Origin: Loktanella sp. 3ANDIMAR09
GTDB taxonomy: Bacteria > Pseudomonadota > Alphaproteobacteria > Rhodobacterales > Rhodobacteraceae
Length of the DNA stretch: 64,000 bases
Direction: 5' to 3'
Assembly: GCF_001420005.1 (NCBI RefSeq)
Contig: NZ_LJAK01000004.1
Span: 248,001-312,000 of the forward strand
Part shown: positions 44,079 to 52,641 of the stretch, one piece after another
Position numbering within the stretch: the first letter of the stretch is position 1
Layout of the letters: each line of letters starts with the position of its first letter
Notes under the pieces: generated by a model
Databases searched by the model: none
The model's input: only the letters and a program-made list of their open reading frames with translations
What the model was told of the DNA's origin: nothing
Position numbers and translations under genes: made by a program

Positions 44079-44960
44079 ATGTTGCGCATTGTCCTGTTTC
44101 TGATCGCCCTCGCAGGGCCCGGGGCCGCCCAGTCAGAACCGGGCACGCTGTGCAGCAGCGGCAAATGGGGGAACGTCCAATGCATCCGACCGGCGCATTT
44201 TGCCCATGACACCTGTCAGGCCATCGCGCATTTCGCTGATGTAAATGCGCTGCCACCGGGGTTCTTCGCGCGCCTGATCTGGCAAGAAAGTCGCTTTGAC
44301 CCCAACGCGCTTTCGCCGGCCAACGCCCGTGGCATCGCACAGTTTATCGACAGCACGGCACAGCTACGCGGTCTGCGCGACAGCCTGAACCCGGCGCTGG
44401 CACTGGAACATGCCGGACGCTATCTGGGCGAGATGACCCGGACCTACGGCAATGTCGGTCTGGCCGCCGTGGGATATAACGGTGGCGAACGCCGCGCCGA
44501 GGGGTGGATCACGCAGGCCGCCGGATTGATGCCCGAAACCGTGGACTATGTGCAGATCATCACAGGCCATTCCGCTGAAACCTGGCGTGACGCAGCGCCA
44601 GCCGACCCTGATTTCAGGCTACAGGGCGACATGCCGTTCCAGCAGGCCTGCGTGGCACTGGCCCGCGACCGCATCATGACACGCTACCCGCCACCGGAAC
44701 CCCGATTTGCGCCATGTGGCGCGCAACTGGCTTTTGGCCGGACCAAGCAAGAGGCAACACGCGCCTACACCCGCCGCGCGGGCGATTGCGGGTTCGACAG
44801 GGGCGGCCGCGCCTTGGACCTCGTGTTTGTGCGCAATCGCGTCTCGGGGCGTCAAGGCTACTACATGGCACGGGTCGCCGCACAATCGTCAGCCGACGCA
44901 AACAGGGTGTGCCAGACCGCGCGGGCCAATGGTTGCAGCTGCGCCGTCTACCGCAACTAG
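44079..44960 (+). CDS. Lytic transglycosylase domain protein
   Basis: 293 residues with a signal peptide (IVLFLIALAGPGAAQ). An SLT-type domain follows: catalytic Glu70 in LIWQESRFDP, ALSPANARGIAQFIDSTA, NVGLAAVGYNGGE. The C-terminal 90 residues form a Cys-containing basic domain (CVALARDRIM, CGAQLAFGRTKQEATRAYTRRAGDC, CQTARANGCSCAVYR) that recalls SPOR-like or amidase-linked repeats. It cleaves peptidoglycan. Its stop codon shares CTAG with the stop of the convergent NuoE-NuoF gene. It is divergent from ftsY. Confidence 0.88.
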   Translation: MLRIVLFLIALAGPGAAQSEPGTLCSSGKWGNVQCIRPAHFAHDTCQAIAHFADVNALPPGFFARLIWQESRFDPNALSPANARGIAQFIDSTAQLRGLRDSLNPALALEHAGRYLGEMTRTYGNVGLAAVGYNGGERRAEGWITQAAGLMPETVDYVQIITGHSAETWRDAAPADPDFRLQGDMPFQQACVALARDRIMTRYPPPEPRFAPCGAQLAFGRTKQEATRAYTRRAGDCGFDRGGRALDLVFVRNRVSGRQGYYMARVAAQSSADANRVCQTARANGCSCAVYRN

Positions 44961-46642
44961 ACCTCGTCCGGAAAGAACTTGATCGTGGACCGGATCGCAT
45001 TCGGGGCCGCCTGCCCCAGCCCGCAGATCGAGGCATCGACCATGACCTGGCTCAGGTCCTCCAGCAAATCCTGATCCCAGCGATCGGCCTGCATCAGTTT
45101 CACCGCCTTTTCGCATCCGACCCGGCAGGGCGTGCATTGCCCGCAGGATTCGTCGGCGAAGAATTCAAGCATGTTCAGCGCCGCCGCGCGCGCGCTGTCC
45201 TGATCGGACAGGACCACGACCGCAGCGGAGCCGATAAAGGTGCCGTAAGGTGCCAGAGTGTCGAAATCCAGCGGCACATCATCGATCCGTGCGGGCAGCA
45301 GTCCTGATGACGGACCGCCCGGTTGATACGCCATGAACCTGTGACCCGCGCAAATGCCTCCTGCCGCCGCGATGACATCAGTGATCGTCGATCCCGCAGG
45401 CAGCAGGTAGACACCCGGCTCCTTGACGCGGCCCGACACCGAATAGTTCCGCAACCCGCGGCGACCGTTCTTTTCCACCGCCGACAAGACCTGCGGCCCT
45501 TCGCGGCAGATGCGCGCGACCCAGATCAGCGTTTCGACATTATGCACCAGGGTCGGGCGATCGAATATGCCACGCTGCGCCACATAAGGCGGCCTGTGAC
45601 GCGGAATGCCGCGCTTGCCTTCGATGCTCTCGATCATGGCGGATTCCTCGCCACAGATGTAACTGCCCGCCCCGCGTCGCAGATCAACATAGCCCGGCGA
45701 TATGATTCCCGCCTGTTCCAGACGCGCCAGTTCATCCCGCAAGATCGCGATGGCGGCGGGGTATTCGTCACGCATGTACAAATAGATGCGATCCGCCGCG
45801 ACGGCCCAGGCTGCGATCAACATCCCTTCAAGGAAGAGATGCGGCGTGCGTTCCAGATACCAGCGGTCCTTGAACGTGCCTGGTTCGCCCTCGTCCCCGT
45901 TGACGGCCATGTAGCGCGGTCCGGCCTCGGCCCGCACGAAACCCCATTTCTTGCCGGACGGAAAACCGGCACCGCCAAGGCCCCGCAAGCCAGATTCCGC
46001 GACCTGCGCCTGAACCGCCTCCCAATCGCCATCAGCCCGCAAGTCCCGCAACGTGTCATAGCCGCCTGCGGCCTGATATGCCTCCGGCCCCTCATATGCG
46101 GGTATTTCGGCGTGGGTATGACCTGCATCAATCGCCGCGCGCACCTTGGCCACGGTCGCGTTGTCGATCGCATGATGCCCCAGATGCAGCGCGGGTGCAG
46201 TGTCGCACCGCCCCATGCAGGGCGCACGCACCACGCGCACACGGTCCGCCGGCAGATCGTCGATCAGCGCCTGTTTCAGCGCCTGCGCCCCCGCCAGTTC
46301 GCACGACAGCGATTCGCAGATGCGGATCGTCAGCGCGGGCGGTGGTGTTTCACCCTCCTTCACCACATCAAAATGCGCGTAGAAGGTTGCGACTTCGTAA
46401 ACTTCGGTCTGGGACAGTCGCATTTCCTCGGCCAACGCGCGCAGATGGGCGGCAGACAGACAGCCGTAGGCGTCCTGTATCAGGTGCAGATATTCGATCA
46501 ACATGTCGCGCTGGCGGGGCCGGTCGCCCAGCAGATCGCGGATCTGATCCCAGGCCAGATCGTCCAGTTGGCGACCCTTGGGCGTGCGCCGCCCCTTGCC
46601 CTTGCCGGATTTCCAGACACCCTTGTCCTGATCAAGTGCCAT
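44957..46642 (-). CDS. NuoE-NuoF fusion, diaphorase subunit of an NAD-dependent formate dehydrogenase type enzyme
   Basis: 561 residues. Residues 30-155 are NuoE-like with the [2Fe-2S] cysteines 109, 114, 142 and 146 (CESLSC, CMGRC). NuoF follows with the FMN/NAD region GLGGAGFPSGKKWG (221-234), NGDEGEPGTFKDR, GAGSYICGEESAMIESIEGKRG and the [4Fe-4S] CGQCTPCRVGC plus a last Cys. The fusion is typical of beta subunits of tungsten/molybdenum formate dehydrogenases, not complex I. No alpha subunit lies next to it: both flanking genes are on the other strand. The start at 46642 has GGGGAGA upstream. Stop shared as CTAG. Confidence 0.87.
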   Translation of the reverse strand: MALDQDKGVWKSGKGKGRRTPKGRQLDDLAWDQIRDLLGDRPRQRDMLIEYLHLIQDAYGCLSAAHLRALAEEMRLSQTEVYEVATFYAHFDVVKEGETPPPALTIRICESLSCELAGAQALKQALIDDLPADRVRVVRAPCMGRCDTAPALHLGHHAIDNATVAKVRAAIDAGHTHAEIPAYEGPEAYQAAGGYDTLRDLRADGDWEAVQAQVAESGLRGLGGAGFPSGKKWGFVRAEAGPRYMAVNGDEGEPGTFKDRWYLERTPHLFLEGMLIAAWAVAADRIYLYMRDEYPAAIAILRDELARLEQAGIISPGYVDLRRGAGSYICGEESAMIESIEGKRGIPRHRPPYVAQRGIFDRPTLVHNVETLIWVARICREGPQVLSAVEKNGRRGLRNYSVSGRVKEPGVYLLPAGSTITDVIAAAGGICAGHRFMAYQPGGPSSGLLPARIDDVPLDFDTLAPYGTFIGSAAVVVLSDQDSARAAALNMLEFFADESCGQCTPCRVGCEKAVKLMQADRWDQDLLEDLSQVMVDASICGLGQAAPNAIRSTIKFFPDEV

Positions 46643-46820
46643 GCCGTTTCTCCCCTGCACGTTCCACCGGGAACCTAACCCGCACCCGTCCCGTTTCACC
46701 ATGCAAAAGCGACGGATCATCAACATCCCGCGCAGCGACGTCGTGTCATGCGGCAATCTGGGCCGCGACAGCGCCCCGCGCCCCGTGATACGCCTTGAGG
46801 CAGTAAACCCGGAAATAGCC

Positions 46821-47837
46821 ATGCCTGCACTTGCGCTCTTCTCATTTGCGACACTTGTTCCGCTGCCACTGTTGCTGGCGGGCGCGTTCTGGGGTGGGAT
46901 CTGGGTTTGGCTGGCCCTGTTTTACATCAGCGGGTTCACATACCTGATGGACCAGCTGGTCCGCATCGTACCCGCATCAGCACAAGACCGCGAATTTCCG
47001 GCCGCCGACCCGCTCAGCATCGTGCTGGCCCTTGCGCATTTCGTCCTGTTGGGCCTGGCCGTCTGGTCCGTCGGCACCGGTCAGATCGGGCTATGGCAGT
47101 CCATCGGCCTGATCATCGCAACCGGACTCTATCTTGGGCAGGTCAGCAATTCCAATGCGCATGAATTGATCCACAAGGGGGCCCGTCCCCTGAACATGCT
47201 GGGCCGCTGGATCTATATCTCGCAGCTCTACGGCCACCATACATCCGCCCATGTGCTGATCCACCACCGGCTGGTCGCGACCCCGGATGACCCCGCCACC
47301 GCACGTCTTGGCGAAGGCTATTGGTCCTATGTGCCGCGCGCCTGGATGGATGCCTTTCGCAAGGGGTATCGCGCGGAAAAGGCGCGACTGGACCGCGTGG
47401 GCCGCGGCCTGTGGCACAACCCCTATGTGACCTATGTCGCGGGCGGACTGGGGTTCTGTATCGCCGCAGCCCTGCTGGGCGGACCGCTGGGCCTGCTGAC
47501 GTACCTCGTCATCGTTGTGTATGCACAGGGGCAGCTGATGCTGTCGGACTACGTCCAGCACTACGGCCTGACCCGGCGCATCATCAACGGCAAGCCAGAG
47601 CCGGTCGGCCCACAGCACAGCTGGGACGCACCGCAGTGGTTTTCCAGCGCGCTGATGCTGAACGCACCACGCCACGCTGACCACCACGCCCATCCTGCCC
47701 GCCCGTTCCCGGAACTTCAGCTTCATGCGGATGCCCCCAGATTGCCCCGCAGCCTGCCCGCCATGGCAAGTCTTGCGCTGTTCCCCCCGCTGTGGCGCCG
47801 CGTGATGGACCGCCGCGTCGCCCGGCTGACCGCATGA
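46821..47837 (+). CDS. AlkB-like membrane di-iron oxygenase (alkane 1-monooxygenase family)
   Basis: 338 residues with about six hydrophobic helices and the His boxes of the integral-membrane di-iron family: HELIH (114-118), GHHTSAHVLIHH (138-149), DYVQHYGL (243-250) and RHADHH (284-289). The last two match the AlkB signatures NYxEHYGL and QRHSDHHA closely. It is shorter than GPo1 AlkB (about 400). The substrate could be alkane, fatty acid or another chain. ATG 46821 fits the first helix; an in-frame Met at 46701 would add 40 polar residues. Its stop overlaps the next start as ATGA. Confidence 0.83.
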   Translation: MPALALFSFATLVPLPLLLAGAFWGGIWVWLALFYISGFTYLMDQLVRIVPASAQDREFPAADPLSIVLALAHFVLLGLAVWSVGTGQIGLWQSIGLIIATGLYLGQVSNSNAHELIHKGARPLNMLGRWIYISQLYGHHTSAHVLIHHRLVATPDDPATARLGEGYWSYVPRAWMDAFRKGYRAEKARLDRVGRGLWHNPYVTYVAGGLGFCIAAALLGGPLGLLTYLVIVVYAQGQLMLSDYVQHYGLTRRIINGKPEPVGPQHSWDAPQWFSSALMLNAPRHADHHAHPARPFPELQLHADAPRLPRSLPAMASLALFPPLWRRVMDRRVARLTA

Positions 47838-48214
47838 GAACCGCGGCAGCCCTCTTGTGCGTGCTGACAGCACCCGCGCTGGCCGATCCCATGACAGGCC
47901 CCGAATTCGACGCATATGCCACCGGCCGAACCCTGTCCTTTGCAGCCCCCGACGGCACGGTATTCGGCATAGAGGAATATCTGCCGGACCAGCGCGTGCG
48001 CTGGTCAGCGTCCCCCAACACCTGCGTTGACGGCAGATGGTTCGCATCTGGCGGTGCCATCTGTTTCGTCTACGACGGTGACCCAATCCCGAAATGCTGG
48101 GATGTCACGCTGACTGAAACAGGCCTGCGCGCGGTCTCTGCGCAATTCGGCACCGTGCTGGTCGAGGCGCAGGAAACCACGCTGTCCTGTCCCGGCCCGG
48201 ATCTGCTGTCCTAG
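47834..48214 (+). CDS. Small secreted protein coupled to the AlkB-like gene
   Basis: 126 residues with a signal peptide (TAAALLCVLTAPALADP). A compact domain follows with Trp/Tyr residues and four cysteines (NTCVDGRW, GAICFVYDGD, PKCWDV, LSCPGP), suggesting two disulfides. I do not recognise a named family. It starts by ATGA overlap with the oxygenase gene, so the two are co-translated. Its stop shares CTAG with xseA. The function could be linked to the oxygenase or merely co-transcribed. Confidence 0.8.
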   Translation: MRTAAALLCVLTAPALADPMTGPEFDAYATGRTLSFAAPDGTVFGIEEYLPDQRVRWSASPNTCVDGRWFASGGAICFVYDGDPIPKCWDVTLTETGLRAVSAQFGTVLVEAQETTLSCPGPDLLS

Positions 48215-49635
48215 ACAAGCCTGCCTTGCGGATCGTCACCGACCACCACGCGTCCATCCGCGAATTCGATCTCGACCTCACGGGCCCTGGCGGCCAATTG
48301 CGTGCTTGTCACCACCGCACCGTCCCCGCGGACCACGGCATAGCCCCGGCGCAGGGTTTCCTTGTAACCCACCGACTCGCGCACGCGGTCCAGCGCATCC
48401 ACACGGGCGCGTCGCCGTTCCAGATCGCGTCCGGCCCGGTCCGACAAACGCCCCAGGACATGCAACAGACGATCCTGCGCCCGTCCCATGTCCGGTGCGA
48501 CCAGTCGCGCAGCCAGCGCATCAAGCCTGCGCCGCTGTTCCGCCACGCCGCGCGCCAACAAGGCAGGCCGCAGGGCCGCATCGGCCAGTTGCACCCGCTT
48601 CTTGTTCGCCGCCGCCCGCAGCGCACCAGGCAATCGCTCGCCCAGATAATCCAGGCGCTGTCGCGGCCCCTGCAACAGCGCTTCGGGTTGTGGCAATCCC
48701 CGCCCCAGATCGCGCAGACGCTGATCGCGCTGCACCAATCCGGCGCTGACGGCCCGGCTGATCCGCGCGCCCATCTGGTCCAGACCGGCCTTCAGCTCCA
48801 TACGCACCGGCACCGCGATTTCCGCTGCGGCCGTCGGCGTGGGCGCACGTCTGTCCGATACATAGTCGATCAGCGTGGTATCGGTCTCGTGCCCCACGGC
48901 GCTGATCAGCGGAATGGCACTGTCGGCCGTAGCGCGCGCGACGATTTCCTCGTTGAACCCCCACAGATCCTCGATCGACCCGCCACCGCGCGCCACGATG
49001 ATCAGATCGGGCCGGGGCAAGGCACCGCCCGGCGTCAGCGCATTGAATCCCCGGATCGCCTGCGCGACCTCGGGGGCGCATTTCGCGCCTTGCACCGCGA
49101 CGGGCCAGACCAGCACCTTGCGCGGGAACCGATCCCGCAGGCGGTGCAGGATGTCGCGGATCACCGCACCACTGGGCGAGGTCACGACACCGATGATCTC
49201 TGGCAGAAACGGCAGGGCCTGCTTGCGTGCCGGGTCAAACAACCCCTCGGCCTGCAGGGCCGCCTTGCGTTTTTCCAGCATCGCCATCAATGCGCCGGCC
49301 CCCGCAGGCGTCATGTCCTCGATGATGATCTGGTATTTCGACTGGCCGGGAAACGTCGTCAGCTTGCCCGTGGCGATGACCTCCATCCCCTCTTCCGGTT
49401 GCTGAACCAGCCCATCGGCCCGGCCTTTCCAGATGATCCCCGACAGCACCGACCGATCATCCTTGAGGTCCAGATAGACATGGCCCGACCGCGGCCGGGA
49501 CACCCGCCCGATCTCACCGCGCACGCGCACGTGGCCGAATTCGCCCTCGATGGTCTTTTTGACCGCGCCGGAAATATCGGACACCGTGAATTCGGGCGTA
49601 TTGCCACCGGGGCCGTCGTCTTCGAACAGATCCAT
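48211..49635 (-). CDS. xseA: Exodeoxyribonuclease VII large subunit
   Basis: 474 residues. An N-terminal OB-fold (EFTVSDISGAVKKTIEGEFGHVRVRGEIG) is followed by the catalytic core (GVVTSPSGAVIRDILHRLRDRFP, RGGGSIEDLWGFNEE, ISAVGHETDTTLIDYVSDRRAPTPTAAAE) and a long helical Arg-rich C-terminus ending in a strand-rich GYAVVRGDGAVV segment. With XseB it degrades single-stranded DNA from both ends; xseB is not here. The start at 49635 (MDLFEDD) fits the family. It is divergent from purD. Confidence 0.96.
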   Translation of the reverse strand: MDLFEDDGPGGNTPEFTVSDISGAVKKTIEGEFGHVRVRGEIGRVSRPRSGHVYLDLKDDRSVLSGIIWKGRADGLVQQPEEGMEVIATGKLTTFPGQSKYQIIIEDMTPAGAGALMAMLEKRKAALQAEGLFDPARKQALPFLPEIIGVVTSPSGAVIRDILHRLRDRFPRKVLVWPVAVQGAKCAPEVAQAIRGFNALTPGGALPRPDLIIVARGGGSIEDLWGFNEEIVARATADSAIPLISAVGHETDTTLIDYVSDRRAPTPTAAAEIAVPVRMELKAGLDQMGARISRAVSAGLVQRDQRLRDLGRGLPQPEALLQGPRQRLDYLGERLPGALRAAANKKRVQLADAALRPALLARGVAEQRRRLDALAARLVAPDMGRAQDRLLHVLGRLSDRAGRDLERRRARVDALDRVRESVGYKETLRRGYAVVRGDGAVVTSTQLAARAREVEIEFADGRVVVGDDPQGRLV

Positions 49636-49706
49636 CGTTGCTGCCTTGTGATCATGTGACCCACACCCTAAAACGCGCAGCATCAAAGGCCAAGCGGGGG
49701 CGCGCA

Positions 49707-50969
49707 ATGAACATTCTGATCCTGGGCAGTGGTGGACGTGAACACAGCCTCGCATGGGCCATCAAACAAAATCCCAAATGCGACCGCCTGATCGTGGCCC
49801 CCGGCAACGCAGGCGTAGCGCAGCTTGCAGAATGCGCGGCGCTCGACATTCTCGATGGGTCCGCCGTGGCAACATTTGCAGCCGAACAGGCCATCGACTT
49901 CATCGTGATCGGGCCAGAGGCCCCGCTGGCAGCCGGTGTGGCGGACGATCTGCGCGCTGCCGGATTTTCAGTTTTCGGACCTTCCGCCGCCGCGGCCCAG
50001 CTGGAATCGTCCAAATCCTTTACAAAAGCGATCTGCGACGCCTGCAACGCACCCACCGCAGCCTATGCGCATTTCACCCACGCCGACGACGCCAAGGACT
50101 ACGTCCGCACCCGCCCGGCACCAATTGTCATCAAGGCCGACGGCCTCGCCGCAGGCAAGGGCGTTGTCGTCGCCGAGACAACCCAACAGGCACTTGCCGC
50201 CATCGACGACATGATGGGCGGCCAGTTCGGTGACGCCGGCGCCGAGGTGGTGGTCGAGGATTTCCTGACCGGCGAAGAGGCCTCGTTCTTTGTTCTCGTG
50301 GACGGGACGACAGTGCTGCCGATCGGCACCGCACAGGACCACAAACGCGCCTTTGACGGTGACACCGGGCCCAATACCGGCGGCATGGGGGCCTATTCTC
50401 CTGCCCCCGTGATGACCGACGCCGTCACGCAAAAGGCACTCGACGAAATCGTGCGCCCGACCATGCGCGAAATGGCGCAGCGCGGCACGCCATTCAACGG
50501 GGTGCTCTTTGTCGGCCTGATGATCGACGCAGGCCAACCCAGCCTCGTCGAATTCAACGTCCGCTTCGGCGATCCGGAATGTCAGGGGCTGATGATGCGC
50601 CTGGGCGGCCAGGTCCTCGACCTGCTGCAGGCCTGCGCCGATGGCCGCCTGGACACACAGCAGGTCCATTGGGCCGACGATCACGCCCTCAGCGTCGTGA
50701 TGGCCGCAAACGGCTATCCCGGAGATTATGAAAAGGGCAGCGTGATCGCAGCCCTCGACACCCTGCCCGAGGACAGCTTTCACATGGCCTTTCATGCAGG
50801 GACGGCCGCACGTGACGGACAGATCATTGCAACCGGTGGCCGCGTTCTGGCCCTGACGGCACGCGGCGATACGTTGCAACAGGCCCGCGACCGCGCCTAC
50901 GCCATGGTCGATGCAGTCAACTGGCCGCAAGGTTTCTGCCGCCGCGACATCGGCTGGCGCGCGCTCTGA
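49707..50969 (+). CDS. purD: Phosphoribosylamine-glycine ligase
   Basis: Second step of purine synthesis, an ATP-grasp enzyme of 420 residues. Landmarks: NILILGSGGREHSLAWA (first nucleotide fold), FGPSAAAAQLESSKSFTK, ADGLAAGKGVVVA, GPNTGGMGAYSPAP, and the metal and product site EFNVRFGDPECQGLM. It is the sole gene between divergent xseA and convergent carD. A copy of the dispersed repeat lies 36 bases after the stop. Confidence 0.97.
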   Translation: MNILILGSGGREHSLAWAIKQNPKCDRLIVAPGNAGVAQLAECAALDILDGSAVATFAAEQAIDFIVIGPEAPLAAGVADDLRAAGFSVFGPSAAAAQLESSKSFTKAICDACNAPTAAYAHFTHADDAKDYVRTRPAPIVIKADGLAAGKGVVVAETTQQALAAIDDMMGGQFGDAGAEVVVEDFLTGEEASFFVLVDGTTVLPIGTAQDHKRAFDGDTGPNTGGMGAYSPAPVMTDAVTQKALDEIVRPTMREMAQRGTPFNGVLFVGLMIDAGQPSLVEFNVRFGDPECQGLMMRLGGQVLDLLQACADGRLDTQQVHWADDHALSVVMAANGYPGDYEKGSVIAALDTLPEDSFHMAFHAGTAARDGQIIATGGRVLALTARGDTLQQARDRAYAMVDAVNWPQGFCRRDIGWRAL

Positions 50970-51005
50970 CCCACAGCCTTTGATCCGGGCTACCTGCCCG
51001 CAGGT

Positions 51006-51037
51006 ATCATCTTGCCGGAAATACTCCCGCCGGAGGC
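51006..51037 (+). repeat. Dispersed repeat, copy D
   Basis: ATCATCTTGCC, GGAAATACTC, then the arm CCGCCGGAGGC. It lies 36 bases after the purD stop. Confidence 0.7.
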
Positions 51038-51095
51038 ACCAGCCCCCGCAACCGGCGCAACGCCCGATCACACGGGGAATGCCTGCGCAGGCACC

Positions 51096-51120
51096 GCGCG
51101 ATTTTCGCAGAAAATCGCGC
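51096..51120. repeat. Palindromic TTTTCGC/GAAAA element
   Basis: An 11-bp arm GCGCGATTTTC, loop GCA, exact complement arm. It is related to the palindromes at 1400-1415 and 1440-1461 by the TTTTCGC-GAAAA core. A 12-base palindrome GCCTGCGCAGGC lies just before it (51081-51092). All are in the purD-carD gap. Confidence 0.55.
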
Positions 51121-51129
51121 CTGACATGG

Positions 51130-51159
51130 AAAAGGCCGCGTCCTCCCAAACGCGGCCTT
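51130..51159 (-). terminator. Terminator of carD
   Basis: Minus strand: AAGGCCGCGT, 8-base loop, ACGCGGCCTT, and a short T-run (four T in all). It begins 25 bases after the carD stop. Confidence 0.75.
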
Positions 51160-51184
51160 CCCCCTCCCCCGGTGTGACGGGCTG

Positions 51185-51691
51185 TTAAGCCGCGCGTCCC
51201 ACCAGAACCGATCCGATCTCTTCTGCGGCAGCCTTTTCGTCGTTGCCGGCAACAACCGCGATCTCGCGCGTCAGTCGCTCCAGTGCAGCCTCATAGAGTT
51301 GCCGTTCGGAATAGCTTTGCTCGCGCTGGTCATCCGCACGATGCAGATCACGCACCACTTCGGCAATAGCGATCAGGTCGCCCGAGTTGATTTTTTGCTC
51401 GTACTCCTGCGCGCGACGGGACCACATCGCCTTCTTGACCTTGGCCTTGCCGCGCAGCGTCTTCATCGCGTTGCTGACAACCTCCGGCGTGGACAGCGGG
51501 CGCATGCCCACCTCTGTCGCCTTGTGGGTGGGGACCCGCAGCGTCATCTTGTCCTTTTCAAAGGCGATGACGAACAGTTCCAACTCGAATCCCGCAACTT
51601 CCTGCGTCTCGACGTTCACGATCTTGCCGACGCCATGCGCCGGGTAGACGACGAAATCGTTGGGCTGGAAATCTTTCTTCTTCTTGCTCAT
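51185..51691 (-). CDS. carD: CarD-family transcriptional regulator
   Basis: 168 residues. The N-terminal CarD/TRCF RNA-polymerase-interacting Tudor-like domain (NDFVVYPAHGVGKIVNVETQEVAGFELELFVIAF) leads to a helical basic DNA-binding C-domain (RRAQEYEQKINSGDLIAIAEVVRDLHRAD, SERQLYEAALERLTREIAVV). CarD binds the polymerase beta subunit and stabilises open complexes at many promoters, including rRNA. The start at 51691 (MSKKKKDFQ) has AAAGGA upstream. Its own terminator follows. Confidence 0.95.
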   Translation of the reverse strand: MSKKKKDFQPNDFVVYPAHGVGKIVNVETQEVAGFELELFVIAFEKDKMTLRVPTHKATEVGMRPLSTPEVVSNAMKTLRGKAKVKKAMWSRRAQEYEQKINSGDLIAIAEVVRDLHRADDQREQSYSERQLYEAALERLTREIAVVAGNDEKAAAEEIGSVLVGRAA

Positions 51692-51798
51692 GGCAGTCCT
51701 TTCCATGACCCGACGCAAACATCCCCGTCGGAAATTCCGGCGGGGCCATGCAGATAAAATGTCGGATCAAAACAGTAGCATTGCGGTGACCATACCAT

Positions 51799-51832
51799 AA
51801 AAAAGGCCCCAGCGAAAGCGGGGCCTTTTTGA
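51799..51832 (-). terminator. Terminator of fdxA
   Basis: AAAAAGGCCCC and GGGGCCTTTTT (51800-51810 and 51820-51830) around a GC-GAAA-GC cap. The stem ends in A- and T-runs, so it can work in both directions; it follows fdxA by about 50 bases. Confidence 0.85.
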
Positions 51833-51880
51833 CGGATATTCCCATGAAAACATGGGGTCGCAGTGCGAATCAGTCGCGAA

Positions 51881-52216
51881 TCACCCGCCTTCGCCGGCAG
51901 CCTCGGAAAACAGCTCCATCTTGCCGTCCTTGCCGTCCATCTCCTCGGCACCCGGCAGCGGGTCCTTCTTGGTGATGATGACCGGCCACAGCTCGGAATA
52001 CTTGCGGTTGAACTCGACCCACTTTTCCATGTCCGGCTCGGTATCGGGGCGGATGGCGTCGGCGGGGCATTCGGGTTCGCAGACGCCGCAGTCGATGCAT
52101 TCATCCGGATGGATCACCAGCATGTTCTCGCCCTCGTAGAAACAATCGACAGGGCACACCTCGACGCAGTCGGTGTATTTGCAGGCAATGCAGTTGTCAT
52201 TGACGATATAGGTCAT
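51881..52216 (-). CDS. fdxA: Ferredoxin FdxA (7Fe, 3Fe-4S plus 4Fe-4S)
   Basis: 111 residues. The N-terminal half carries the cluster cysteines: [17 protein letters not shown] (residues 9-25) and [12 protein letters not shown]. The pattern is that of the Azotobacter FdI type. The long C-terminal tail ([25 protein letters not shown]) is typical of alphaproteobacterial FdxA. It is preceded on the same strand by the S4-domain gene and the Suv3-type helicase gene. Electron partners are not evident here. Confidence 0.95.
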   Translation of the reverse strand: MTYIVNDNCIACKYTDCVEVCPVDCFYEGENMLVIHPDECIDCGVCEPECPADAIRPDTEPDMEKWVEFNRKYSELWPVIITKKDPLPGAEEMDGKDGKMELFSEAAGEGG

Positions 52217-52266
52217 GCGGTATCACTCAGAATTTGGTTGAAAACTCACTAGGACAGTCGGTTTGG

Positions 52267-52641
52267 TCATTCAAGCGGGAATGGCCCCTTGGTCGTCATG
52301 TCGCGGCGGTCCTTGCCGGTCGGGCGCCCCTTGCCTTCGTATTTCGGGGCCGGCGGGCGCGCGACGCGTTCGGGCGACATGTCGTCATAGAGCGCCTGCG
52401 CCTCTGGTGCCGGACCACGCCTGACACCGCAGCCCAGAATTTTCACGACCCGGACCGCATCACCCTGCACGAAGGTCAGCACGTTTCCCGGTCCTACGCT
52501 GCGGGCTGGTTTCGACACGGGCGTGCCGTCGACCCGCACCTTGCCCCCCGACACGACCCCGGCGGCCAGGCTGCGCGATTTGAAAAACCGCGCATGCCAT
52601 AGCCATTTGTCCAGCCGGATCGTGTCGCCAGCCGTGCTCAC
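52267..52641 (-). CDS. S4-domain RNA-binding protein (HslR-like)
   Basis: 124 residues. The S4 domain occupies 8-70: IRLDKWLWHARFFKSRSLAAGVVSGGKVRVDGTPVSKPARSVGPGNVL, the classical alpha-L RNA-binding layout. It is followed by a variable basic tail (EGKGRPTGKDRRD). HslR (Hsp15) rescues stalled 50S subunits carrying nascent chains; the same role is plausible. Its start overlaps the stop of the Suv3-type helicase gene by four bases, so the two RNA-linked genes are co-translated. Confidence 0.9.
   Translation of the reverse strand: MSTAGDTIRLDKWLWHARFFKSRSLAAGVVSGGKVRVDGTPVSKPARSVGPGNVLTFVQGDAVRVVKILGCGVRRGPAPEAQALYDDMSPERVARPPAPKYEGKGRPTGKDRRDMTTKGPFPLE

Noticed and set aside
44957-46642. Complex I genes nuoE and nuoF
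   Set aside because: They are fused in one frame and isolated from other nuo genes; the fused form is typical of formate dehydrogenase diaphorase subunits.
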